64,000 bases of DNA from Bosea sp. AS-1 (GTDB lineage Bacteria > Pseudomonadota > Alphaproteobacteria > Rhizobiales > Beijerinckiaceae), in contig NZ_CP022372.1 in assembly GCF_002220095.1 (NCBI RefSeq), positions 2,204,501 to 2,268,500 on the forward strand. The letters are read 5' to 3'. The notes below the pieces were generated by a model. It saw nothing but the letters and a program-made list of their open reading frames with translations, ran no database searches and was not told the origin of the DNA. A program made the position numbers and the translations under genes. This document shows, one piece after another, positions 54,023 to 62,113 of this stretch (positions are counted from its first letter, which is position 1; each line of letters opens with the position of its first letter).

Positions 54023-54123
54023 TGTTTCCGCAATAGAAACCCTAAGTTATTGAAATCGTTTGATTGGGATTTTTGGATTCCAGGATCAAAGTTCCGCAAT
54101 CAGAGGGATAGTACTTCCGCAAA
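54023..54123. repeat. Left end of the Tn7-like element with three TnsB-site-like repeats
   Basis: TTCCGCAA occurs three times in the same orientation: 54026-54033, 54092-54099 and 54115-54122. The first is preceded by TGT at 54023-54025, the terminal triplet of Tn7-like and Mu-type ends. Spacings of about 66 and 23 bp resemble separate TnsB-binding sites. ATAGT precedes copies one and three two bases before the repeat. No matching inverted copy (TTGCGGAA) was found to the right within the window. Confidence 0.6.
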
Positions 54124-54155
54124 CTTAGCCGCTCTCTTAGCCCAAAACACAAAAA

Positions 54156-54177
54156 AACCCGGCCGTGAGGCCGGGTT
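54156..54177 (-). terminator. Intrinsic terminator of the transposition operon
   Basis: AACCCGGCC (54156-54164) pairs with GGCCGGGTT (54169-54177) around GTGA. The A-run just to the left becomes a T-run on the minus strand, 27 bp past the tniQ stop codon at 54204. Confidence 0.85.
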
Positions 54178-54203
54178 GAAATCCTAGCGAACCTGGATTC
54201 GAT

Positions 54204-56039
54204 TTAGATGCCGGGCGGAATAGCGGCTCGCTCGTAAAACGACGCGCCAACCTGATTTGGGGGCCAAGCTGGCTCAACACCGCGCATTGCCAATTCCCGC
54301 TTCAAGGCGGGCATATGCTGTCCGCGACTGCGGGCGAGCTCATGGAGCGACGCATATTGAGCTTTGAAACCTTCGATGGATTTGCGTGGAACGGCGATAT
54401 AGGGACATCGATTGATAGGGTTGATCCGGCTCTCAGTCGCGAGCAGCTGGCGCTCTACGAGCACGCTGACAACCCTATCGGTGGATCGAAGTAAGTCTGC
54501 AGCCTGACGCATTGTAAGATTGTCACCGTATTCACCGTGCGTAAGCCGTTTGATCTCGGACACATCGACCAAAATGGAATGGTATCCGGTTGTCGCGGTC
54601 CACGAGCCTACCCACCCCAACTGGTGATCGAGTATCAGTTTTACAATCTCCATCGCCGAGCAGCAGGCACGCTTCGCCGCTGCTGCGATGGTCAACTGGG
54701 GCCCCTCAGGTTCTTTAACCCATACAGCGTTGGCGGACAGGCGCCTTATGAATTCGTCAAGCTCACGGCGGTCGTAGCGCTGATCGCCTAGTTCGAGGCG
54801 GTCATGCCCTTCCACCGGCTGAATGAAGCCATGATCTGCCAGGAGTTTGGTGTGCACGCGCCCGGCATTGATGTAGGTCTCAGCCTGCTTCAGCGTGATG
54901 ACGTTCTGGAGCATCTCGATGATCGGCTCACCTGCTGACAGGCGAAAGGTCACCAAGTTGTCGCTGAGGTGGTCGCTATCGGGCGGCAACACGCCTGACG
55001 CGCGGAGCACCCTCCTGAGGCGCTTGTGATGGATTCCACTTGCGCGGGCCGCCGTGAAGACCGAGTGCAGCCGTCGTTCCTGAACAATTTGCTTGCCGAA
55101 GAGCCTGTCGTCCGGGCTGACAGGGGCCACGTCAGCGACGAAGTCGATGACGATGGCTTGAACCGGGTCGTAGTTCAGATCGCCCTTCATCGCGTACAAC
55201 CATTTGAAGAATTGCCCAAACCAGGCCTGAGGGCCGGAGGCGCCTTGCCTGGCGCAACTGCTTGTCGACCAGAGATCGTGCAAGAACGCTCGAACATCGG
55301 CAGGACCGCCAGCGGCAATGTCGTACCCGCGGCTGCCGGCATGTCGCCAGTCCTCTTCGCTCAGATCGCGAATGGGCGCATCGCGCCCGTTGCGGTCTAC
55401 GGCACCGATCACTTCGCAGGTTCTCCAGGCAACATAGAATGGCAGGCTGTCGAGCCAGCGGGGGCCGGCGCCGCCAGTCAGACGCGCTTCAAGATACTGC
55501 TCCAACTCTGTTGGATCGCCCGGCTTTGCCTCCTGAGCGAGTGTCGGAATATCAACGACGAGCGGTGCCATTCTCCGGGCAAAGTCATGAGTGGTCTGGT
55601 CGTTGCTGACCTCGCCGAACTCCACCAGCCGCACATGGTGCTTCAGGCAAACACGGTAATGTTGAAACAGCCAATCGCTGCGGCCGCTCGCTTGCCATGG
55701 ACTGGCGCCATCGCCGAGATCCTCCGCCAGGCAGCGGGGGCAGGCCACGACTCGCGCTCGTCGGAGGGAGGATCTGACGAAGGTCTGCCCGCGATAGAGA
55801 TAATGGTCATGCTCACGGACAATGGCCTGATCGAAGAGCTGCTCGACCGAAGCACCGGAGACGCTGGCAAACCGGCTCAACGCGGCCCGATCTCCGTCTA
55901 CGATGTGCTGGTACTGGAAACCCATATCAAGCGCGAACACGCTGAGGCTCTGGGCGCGGTGCAGAAGTGCCAGCCGTGACAGGAAGCTCGCCGGTGACTC
56001 ACCGGTCCGCAGCTCGAGCGAAGGATAGAGGCCGCTCAT
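54204..56039 (-). CDS. tniQ: TniQ/TnsD-family target selection protein
   Basis: A 611-residue protein with an N-terminal TniQ domain (SGLYPSLELRTGESPASFLSRLA). A zinc-finger pattern is CPRCL plus CLKHH (about residues 99-135). TniQ-family proteins bind DNA and recruit TnsC; in Tn7, TnsD recognises the attachment site. The size is intermediate between short TniQ (about 350-400) and longer TnsD proteins, so site-specific targeting is possible. The stop of tnsC overlaps its start by four bases (ATGA). Confidence 0.88.
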   Translation of the reverse strand: MSGLYPSLELRTGESPASFLSRLALLHRAQSLSVFALDMGFQYQHIVDGDRAALSRFASVSGASVEQLFDQAIVREHDHYLYRGQTFVRSSLRRARVVACPRCLAEDLGDGASPWQASGRSDWLFQHYRVCLKHHVRLVEFGEVSNDQTTHDFARRMAPLVVDIPTLAQEAKPGDPTELEQYLEARLTGGAGPRWLDSLPFYVAWRTCEVIGAVDRNGRDAPIRDLSEEDWRHAGSRGYDIAAGGPADVRAFLHDLWSTSSCARQGASGPQAWFGQFFKWLYAMKGDLNYDPVQAIVIDFVADVAPVSPDDRLFGKQIVQERRLHSVFTAARASGIHHKRLRRVLRASGVLPPDSDHLSDNLVTFRLSAGEPIIEMLQNVITLKQAETYINAGRVHTKLLADHGFIQPVEGHDRLELGDQRYDRRELDEFIRRLSANAVWVKEPEGPQLTIAAAAKRACCSAMEIVKLILDHQLGWVGSWTATTGYHSILVDVSEIKRLTHGEYGDNLTMRQAADLLRSTDRVVSVLVERQLLATESRINPINRCPYIAVPRKSIEGFKAQYASLHELARSRGQHMPALKRELAMRGVEPAWPPNQVGASFYERAAIPPGI

Positions 56040-57097
56040 GAGCGACCTCCATTCTTGCGACCGCGACCACTACGACGCGGCGGGTCAATCGGTAGGACGG
56101 GCTCGATTGGCGGCTCATCAACCAGGACCTGTGAGCAATCGAGATCAGCCCAGTTTGGAGCCACGAATGGGTTCATCAGCGCGCCGCAGCCGGTTCGGTC
56201 TGTGTAGGCAGTGGCGAAGTGCTCGATCGAAAGCGCCTTCTCGTCCAACAGGGCCAGCTCGACGGCCTCGTGAATCAGCTCAATCACAAGCCCGAAGCGG
56301 TGCAAGGCGCCGTGGATCAGCCGAGGCGCGATCTGCTCGGCCGCGTCTTCGCCAATGGCGACGCCAACCACCTCCGCAAGGCCGCAGATGATGCCTTCGA
56401 CCATCTCATTGTCGTCGGGCAGCCTTAGCAGCGGAACCGACACAAACTGGCCACGACGGCGAATCTCGTCGATTTTGCGCATCTCGGGGATCAGGCTAGG
56501 CAAGCCCGAAATGATCAGGCCAACTGGCCAGGACGAGACCATCAGCGTCTTGAAGGTCTTCCTGATGTTGTCCATTTGGACCACGTTGGCGTTGTCCGTC
56601 AGATTGTGCGTCTCGTCGAAATGGATGATCAGCACACCGGCAACGGGTAGAAGCTCCAGGATGCGGGCCCAGATGATGTGATCCGCCAATTCCCGAGCCA
56701 GAGGGTAACCCAGTGCTCTGAGCACCTCTCGCCCGAGCGTTTTTAAGGTGCAAGGAGCTGGCACGATCACCCTGAGCAAGGGAGAGCGATGCTCTCCCCG
56801 AGGCTGAAGGATGGGGTGTGTTCGAAAAAGCCGCTCGAGAGATGCGGTTTTTCCGGTTCCGGCCTCCCCGCTCACGAAGAGGCAGCGCCCCTCATGCCGA
56901 GCGTGCGCTGGCTCGCTGCCAGACTGCCGCTGGCTCAGAACGGAACGCATCAGCGTATCGAACTTGCGCCTGAGCTCAGGATCCCATTCCGTCTCGATAT
57001 GCTTGTTTTTCAGCTTTTCACGCGCCGCCAAAACGATTTTCTGCTGCTCTGAAAGCGAAACGCGGAATACCTCAATGAGGTCAGAGTTATAGGTCAT
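56036..57097 (-). CDS. tnsC: TnsC/TniB-family AAA+ ATPase
   Basis: A 353-residue AAA+ regulator from ATG 57097. Walker A is GEAGTGKT at about 77-84, Walker B is LIIHFDE with D161-E162, and the sensor-like GLIISGLP lies near 190. It passes the target signal from TniQ to the transposase by ATP-dependent filament assembly on DNA. It is co-transcribed with tnsB seven bases upstream. The C-terminal tail is proline/arginine-rich. Confidence 0.9.
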   Translation of the reverse strand: MTYNSDLIEVFRVSLSEQQKIVLAAREKLKNKHIETEWDPELRRKFDTLMRSVLSQRQSGSEPAHARHEGRCLFVSGEAGTGKTASLERLFRTHPILQPRGEHRSPLLRVIVPAPCTLKTLGREVLRALGYPLARELADHIIWARILELLPVAGVLIIHFDETHNLTDNANVVQMDNIRKTFKTLMVSSWPVGLIISGLPSLIPEMRKIDEIRRRGQFVSVPLLRLPDDNEMVEGIICGLAEVVGVAIGEDAAEQIAPRLIHGALHRFGLVIELIHEAVELALLDEKALSIEHFATAYTDRTGCGALMNPFVAPNWADLDCSQVLVDEPPIEPVLPIDPPRRSGRGRKNGGRS

Positions 57098-57104
57098 GGA
57101 AATA

Positions 57105-59258
57105 TCAATCCGTAATCTTAAATGAACGGGTCTTGGCTTTGGGTGCGACAGCTGAAGGCACAGCGCGTTCGCTGGTCCCGGTCGGAATCGCCCCCGCGAG
57201 CAGATTGCCGACGAGCGGCGTGGCGCCGTCAGCCAGCTGCGCAGGTCGACCAAAGCCGTACCCGAGCTCCTTTTGTGCGTAGTCCAGTTCTTCGGTGCTG
57301 GGCCGAGTGGAGAAGATATTCACGCGGGCAGCAGCTGCCCTGCCAAGCTCCCAGGCATCCTTGATCGCCTTCGCGACGATCCTATCCGCAACCGCCGCCT
57401 CAGTCTTGAATCGCCGCCGAAGATCCGCCTCCGCCGCGCGCCAAATTTTCAATGGGACGTCGTCGAAGCCGGGCCGTACGTTCGGAACTGCGAGCCAGCC
57501 GCCATCTTCGAGGCGGACGGAGACGTGACCGAGGTCCATATGGTCCATGCGGACCTCGAGGGTGACATCACCTCGCTGGCGGCGAAATTCCTGCAACTCG
57601 CGGCTATTGAAGTGGAGGCCGAACAAGTTGACGCCTTTGGGCGTCAAGCAGCAATCGCGCTTGACACCGAAGACGGCACGACGACGGTGGCGATCAGGCG
57701 ATGGAATGATCCCATAGGCCTTGACCAACCGCTTCCAGCAGTTGGCGGGTGTTTCTCCTTTCAAACCGGCGTGCGGAGTGTTGTGGTAGATGTCGAGCAC
57801 CCACCGGGTGATGACATCGCAGAGCTCATGTAAGGTCAGGCTGACTCGGGCGACCGGGTCGTAATCACCCTTCGCCGCGATCGATTCAAAAGTCCGGCCG
57901 GTGTACGGGCAAAGCGCTTGCGTACCTGCTGTTCTGAAGAACCGCTCGATGCGACCCCGAAGTGACGGAATTCCGGCTGGCGGAGCTTCCGCGTCGGCTT
58001 CGAGATCGATGATCGCGCGACGAAACCGCAGGGACAGAAAAGCGGCCCCCTGATCATGAACAATGCGCTCGGGCGAGCCATAGAAGTCGTCTCGGCACAT
58101 CGCGCCGGCGGCCAAGGCGTACGGCGCCTTCGGCGTCACCACCATCTCGAGAGTGTCCAACGCAAGCTCGGCCGTCGGTGTGAGGCCGAGCTTGAATCCA
58201 ACACAGACGGATGTCGCGCTATCCAGGGCAGCGCATAGCCACGGACGAGCGGTTGCGATCTCTGACTGCAGCTTGTCTGAAAGCTTATCGAGGATCCCGA
58301 GATCTGCGCAGAGGGTTTGCAGGTTCACGCGCCATTCATCGATTTCAACGCGCTGAAGTGGCCGCTCGACGTCGACGCCGTTTTGCACCATCGCGAAGCG
58401 CTTTCTTGCGGCATCGAGACCGTAGCGGCATGCATGAACATCGAATTCGTGGAAGGAGTTGATCTCCGCCACCAAGCGCTCATAGCTTGGGACCCGAAGC
58501 GGCTTTTCACCCGCCGCCTCCCGCTTCGGGTTTTCCTCCTCGATGATGTGAGCCTTCATTAGGCGATGGACATCGCGCTTGGTCGGCCGGGTTTCCGACA
58601 TGTACATCTGGGTGAAGCGGTGCATGATCTGCCGCTCAGGCAGCCCCAGTCGCTCCGTTACACGGTTACCCGATCTGAAATAGCGCTTCCGGAGCGCGAT
58701 AGCTCGTTCGCCGCCCTCCAGGTACCACTTGCGCCATTTGCGATAAGTGCGCGCGCTTGGAGGTTTGCGGCACCCAAGCTCGCGATCGCCAGCCTTCGGC
58801 TTGATGATTTCGCCATCTGCATTGCGGTTTGCAGTACGACTTAGCTCATCAGCATGGTCGCGCTGCGCGACAACTGGAGCCCACTTCTTATAGGATGCGT
58901 CCGAGAGAGTGGCATTCTTGGCCTGGATCTCCTTCTCCATCCCTCCGCAAAACCTCGTGCGCCACAGCACCTCTTCCTGCTGATCTTCTGGAATCCAACT
59001 GATCAGCCCATCGACCGAATTGGAGGCAGCGGACGCTTTGCCCTCGGCAAATGCGCTCCGTTCAAAACGGAAGTCGGGCTTTGAGGAAGCCAGCAAGAGA
59101 TCCCGGTCGGTGAAAGTCTCGACCACATCGGGATCATCAACGCGTTCGAGAATATATCCGTGGGGCAGACGGCGGCGGCGCTTGTAAGCGATGTTGTTGA
59201 TGACCAGGCGATCCTGGTACGACAGGCTGAAGCGCGGGGTGAATTCGGAGTTCATCAC
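57105..59258 (-). CDS. tnsB: TnsB/TniA-family DDE transposase
   Basis: A 717-residue transposase of the Mu/TnsB type. The catalytic residues are D307 (VEIDEWR), D402 (IVHDQGAA) and E438 (GRIERFF), a DDE triad with 35 residues between the last two acids. The C-terminal beta-barrel and the basic tail, which usually binds TnsC, follow. It performs 3'-end cleavage and strand transfer at the transposon ends. The start may be GTG 59258 (overlapping the tnsA stop as GTGA) or ATG 59255. Confidence 0.9.
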   Translation of the reverse strand: MMNSEFTPRFSLSYQDRLVINNIAYKRRRRLPHGYILERVDDPDVVETFTDRDLLLASSKPDFRFERSAFAEGKASAASNSVDGLISWIPEDQQEEVLWRTRFCGGMEKEIQAKNATLSDASYKKWAPVVAQRDHADELSRTANRNADGEIIKPKAGDRELGCRKPPSARTYRKWRKWYLEGGERAIALRKRYFRSGNRVTERLGLPERQIMHRFTQMYMSETRPTKRDVHRLMKAHIIEEENPKREAAGEKPLRVPSYERLVAEINSFHEFDVHACRYGLDAARKRFAMVQNGVDVERPLQRVEIDEWRVNLQTLCADLGILDKLSDKLQSEIATARPWLCAALDSATSVCVGFKLGLTPTAELALDTLEMVVTPKAPYALAAGAMCRDDFYGSPERIVHDQGAAFLSLRFRRAIIDLEADAEAPPAGIPSLRGRIERFFRTAGTQALCPYTGRTFESIAAKGDYDPVARVSLTLHELCDVITRWVLDIYHNTPHAGLKGETPANCWKRLVKAYGIIPSPDRHRRRAVFGVKRDCCLTPKGVNLFGLHFNSRELQEFRRQRGDVTLEVRMDHMDLGHVSVRLEDGGWLAVPNVRPGFDDVPLKIWRAAEADLRRRFKTEAAVADRIVAKAIKDAWELGRAAAARVNIFSTRPSTEELDYAQKELGYGFGRPAQLADGATPLVGNLLAGAIPTGTSERAVPSAVAPKAKTRSFKITD

Positions 59259-59959
59259 GCGACCTCCTCATTGCTCGAGGAGATCGTGAGCTCGATCCTA
59301 GCCAGATATCCGATGCGGGCATTGTCGATGACGCGAACGACGCCCGCGGCGATCAGGCGGATGATTGCCTGGAAGGCCTGACCTTCGAGGCCGCTCGCCT
59401 CGATGATCTGCCCGATCGTCGCGTACTTATGCTCGGCCAGAAGACGTTTGATGAGTTCGTCGTGCGCCGGGTTCGAGGTGCGAAGCGACTGCCTGAGCAA
59501 AACCGCGTTATGGACATGGTCTAGCGGGAGGTCCTCGTCGGTGACGAGCTTTACGCCATCGGCGAAGCTGCGCGGCAATTGCCGAGCGATGAGACTTAAT
59601 GTCTCCAGAAAGCGAGTGCGTTTCGCGACTTCCATGGGCTTGACCGCGATTGCGATCTTCTTTCCCGATCGCAAAGTTGCCAGGAAGTCGAATGTGTGCC
59701 GCCGAGGGGTACCTTCGGCGTCGACCCAGGTCACAGCGGGAGGCTGCTCTCGAAGGTCGACGACATCTGGATTGGTCGCGATGATTTGCGCCGCGTCACG
59801 TTCCTCACCAGACTCGCACATGACCTCGCGACCGTGGACAACGATGCTGGGTCGGCACGCCCCGCGGCTCTTGGAGTGGACATTTCGAGACGAACGCGAC
59901 TCGCCCGGCAGATAGATCATCGGAGCCGGCGAAGAAGGCAGGTTTTCAATAGTAAGCAT
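59255..59959 (-). CDS. tnsA: TnsA-like endonuclease
   Basis: A 234-residue protein from ATG 59959; the open frame continues to 60127. The nuclease-like core shows E49/E52/E53 (CESGEERDAAQII), D91 (HTFDFLAT) and K107 (IAIAVKP), spaced as in the restriction-enzyme fold of TnsA. The residue two before the lysine is Ala, where Tn7 TnsA has Gln, so activity cannot be assumed. A C-terminal winged-helix-like domain (ATIGQIIEASGLEGQAFQAIIRLIAAG) follows. TnsA cuts the 5' ends, permitting true cut-and-paste instead of replicative transposition. First gene of the operon. Confidence 0.82.
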   Translation of the reverse strand: MLTIENLPSSPAPMIYLPGESRSSRNVHSKSRGACRPSIVVHGREVMCESGEERDAAQIIATNPDVVDLREQPPAVTWVDAEGTPRRHTFDFLATLRSGKKIAIAVKPMEVAKRTRFLETLSLIARQLPRSFADGVKLVTDEDLPLDHVHNAVLLRQSLRTSNPAHDELIKRLLAEHKYATIGQIIEASGLEGQAFQAIIRLIAAGVVRVIDNARIGYLARIELTISSSNEEVA

Positions 59960-59971
59960 CTTGGGGTTCTC

Positions 59972-60083
59972 TTCGGTAGGCACACTACCGCGACCCCAAT
60001 TTCTCGTGAAAACTGCTTGCGCTTTATCACGCGCGCATGTATACACGAGGAACTGAGTTCGGCAGCTGCCGGAGTTCGGTAGG
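59972..60083. promoter_or_regulatory. Dyad and direct repeats before tnsA
   Basis: CGGTAG-GCACA-CTACCG forms a hairpin at 59974-59990, 15 bp upstream of the tnsA start. TTCGGTAGG occurs at 59972-59980 and again at 60075-60083, 103 bp apart in the same direction. These could be operators for a repressor of the transposition operon. No binding protein was identified. Confidence 0.35.
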
Positions 60084-60125
60084 TCCACTCCGAGGTTTTC
60101 CAGTTCCGGAGGAGTGGGTTGTCTC

Positions 60126-60161
60126 AAGGGGACATTCTGACGGGCGTCAGAATGTCCCTTT
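60126..60161. repeat. Long perfect palindrome-like hairpin beside tnsA
   Basis: A 14-bp perfect stem (60129-60142 with 60145-60158) around GG, extended by AAG/TTT, giving 17 pairs in total including one G-T pair. A T-rich TTTCATTTTT follows on the plus strand. It could terminate transcription between the cargo and the tns operon in either direction, or act as a recombination or regulatory site. The sequence GACATTCTGACG on both arms is notable. Confidence 0.5.
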
Positions 60162-60189
60162 CATTTTTGAGTCGGTTCGAGCTTCGTCT

Positions 60190-60417
60190 CTACATTCCTG
60201 GTTCCTGATCTGGTTCGGGCTCGGTTCTGCCGATGAGAGGGAAGGCGATGATCTCGGCTGTTAGAACGGGCCTGACCCGCGCTTCAGCCTCGGCCTCCGC
60301 CAGAACGACCTGTGCGGCGGCCACGGATGCTGCGTGAATGGCACGCAGTGCGACCCGATCGCCAAATTCCACTCGGATTTGACCGAGCCGGACTACGAGA
60401 GCAGCCAACTTCTCCAT
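60190..60417 (-). CDS. Small hypothetical protein in the transposon cargo
   Basis: A 75-residue protein from ATG 60417, with GGAG six bases upstream. Its front part is amphipathic helix-like (EKLAALVVRLGQIRVEF and AIHAASVAAAQVVLAEAEAEAR), the tail acidic (RTEPEPDQEPGM). No family was recognised. It is on the strand of the tns operon. Confidence 0.45.
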   Translation of the reverse strand: MEKLAALVVRLGQIRVEFGDRVALRAIHAASVAAAQVVLAEAEAEARVRPVLTAEIIAFPLIGRTEPEPDQEPGM

Positions 60418-60977
60418 TCCGTACTCCGTAGATGAAAGGGGTATGGTTCAGGTCGATTGGGCATGAACTAGCCAAAGTTGATGCTGCCTGTGCGTTTTCA
60501 ATCTGTGTTTCTGTCGCGAAATCTCCATCTGTTATCCCAACTCATTCGCTGGTTGACGGGTTTGTACCTCAGGCAACGGTATCTCTGTCCAGCGATTTGA
60601 CGCCGACTCATGACCGGTTTTGCGTCGACTTTACCGATTCGACTCTGTATTCGCTTTATGGTATGGGCGGGGTGATTATCGTTAGCGCCGGACGAACCAA
60701 AAAAGCCGATCGCGGATGAAGCGATTCTATACCGGCTGCTTTGCGGGTTTGGTTAATTACTTGATAATGGGTTGCCGCGTCAGCTGACGCGACGCGATAG
60801 GCGCCTTGTCGGTGAGTTCCGCTTGGCGTCGTCTTGGGCGCTAGCGACGTGTGGCTACCCGGATCGGCAGTTCTTTTTGGGGTATATGATGAGGCCTGCG
60901 TTGCCCTAGGCGCGTAGGATGGCGCAGGAAGTTAGGCCGACGGGCTTTTTGCCCGCGTGGGGCGTGAGAGCCGAGCG
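60418..60977. other. Cargo region without a supported gene
   Basis: About 560 bp with lower GC than the core. A plus-strand frame at 60432-60719 lacks a ribosome site and has no family features. No repeats or RNA genes were recognised. It may hold decayed cargo or promoters. Confidence 0.4.
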
Positions 60978-61217
60978 TTAAAGTTGGGCCGCCATCTGAA
61001 GTAGTGTCGTCAGTTCGCAGCCCAGTTCGTCGAACTCCTCATCGAGGAGTTGGTCCGATAGGGGCCCGTCGGCTATCGAAATTGTCGCACCTCGCGCCGG
61101 TGAGACCCGCCGTCTAATATCCGGGTGAGGGGGCGCCCCGCGGCGCCGCCGAGGAAGACTGGCAATGAGTTCTCGTTCGAGCGCGTTCGCGCGCCAGACC
61201 TGGGTCGTGCCTATCAT
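60978..61217 (-). CDS. Small hypothetical cargo protein
   Basis: A 79-residue protein from ATG 61217 (MIGTTQVWRANALERELI) with GGAGA six bases before it. The tail DGPLSDQLLDEEFDELGCEL is acidic and helix-forming, the middle arginine-rich. An overlapping plus-strand frame at 61165-61407 is less convincing because it is cysteine/glycine-rich at its end. No function can be proposed. Confidence 0.4.
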   Translation of the reverse strand: MIGTTQVWRANALERELIASLPRRRRGAPPHPDIRRRVSPARGATISIADGPLSDQLLDEEFDELGCELTTLLQMAAQL

Positions 61218-61452
61218 GGGAATTCTCCGCTGGCCTAAGTGGTTTGCAGGCACATCAACGGCCGTCGCGGCCGGTGGGCAGTTAGCGGAATGCGCCGATC
61301 AATCCGGCTCCGATGCAGGCCGATCCGGATCGGGCAAGTGCTGCTGCAGGCGGGCAGGGCGGTTACCTCGGGTTGGCCTCGACCTAATTAATATACCAGC
61401 GGTGTAGATAATTTCATACAATTCGACGCAATATGGTTAATTCTGAAGCGCA

Positions 61453-61881
61453 CTAATCTCGGGTTTTTGACCTGGGCGCTGGGAGGGGTTCGTTCAGAAT
61501 GACGACACCAGTTCGCTCGCTTCCGATCAAAAAACGAGCGCCTTGCCTCTCTAGTTCCTGCCGAATTTTCCTGTTCGTTTCCAATTGTGGCGCGACAAAT
61601 AAATTCTCGAAATCATTGATAGTTTTCTTGGAAACGCCAGCGCGCTCGTGAAGCGTCTGCTGCGAGATATTGAGAAGCTGTCGGGCTGCCTGGCACAAGA
61701 AGCCGGGAATTTCCTCATCTTCAGGCATCGGCAGCATGCTCCCCGACGTGAGCAGGATCGGACCATCCTTTTTTAGGTGGAAAATTCGTATACTACTGGT
61801 ATAATGATATACCTGGTCGCGAGGCTCGCCCGAAGGTGCGGCGGTCTCCGCAGGTGGATATGACTCCGACTTGGCCTTCAT
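61453..61881 (-). CDS. XRE-family transcription regulator
   Basis: A 142-residue protein with an N-terminal leader of about 55 residues and a helix-turn-helix at about 63-95 (AARQLLNISQQTLHERAGVSKKTINDFENL). The C-terminal RKIRQELERQGARFLIGSERTGVVIL resembles small phage-like XRE regulators of alphaproteobacteria. It may control cargo genes in its vicinity. The gene diverges from the HAD fusion gene, with a 232-bp gap between their starts holding the likely promoters. Confidence 0.78.
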   Translation of the reverse strand: MKAKSESYPPAETAAPSGEPRDQVYHYTSSIRIFHLKKDGPILLTSGSMLPMPEDEEIPGFLCQAARQLLNISQQTLHERAGVSKKTINDFENLFVAPQLETNRKIRQELERQGARFLIGSERTGVVILNEPLPAPRSKTRD

Positions 61882-62113
61882 CAGCGCTTCTTCACCAACA
61901 GTGCCTGCGAGCTATGTCGTTACGCGACATCGAGCGATGTGGCGTTCTGTTTTGAAAAATTCCGCATAAGCGGCTGAATCAACGTGAACGGGAGCATCGC
62001 AAAAATGGTGGTCCCGGTCGAGTTTGCTCAGGCGTTCAAAGGCTGATCTCGCCGTTTATCCGCAGCTTCCCGCGAAGTTGTCCGCAAACAGCAATTCGCC
62101 GCACGAGGTCCAA

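Noticed and set aside
55026..55979. A 317-residue plus-strand frame
   Set aside because: Antisense to tniQ; no recognisable domain.
60432..60719. A 95-residue plus-strand frame in the cargo
   Set aside because: No ribosome site, no family features and irregular composition; left as noncoding.
61165..61407. An 80-residue plus-strand frame
   Set aside because: Overlaps a better-supported minus-strand frame that has a ribosome site.
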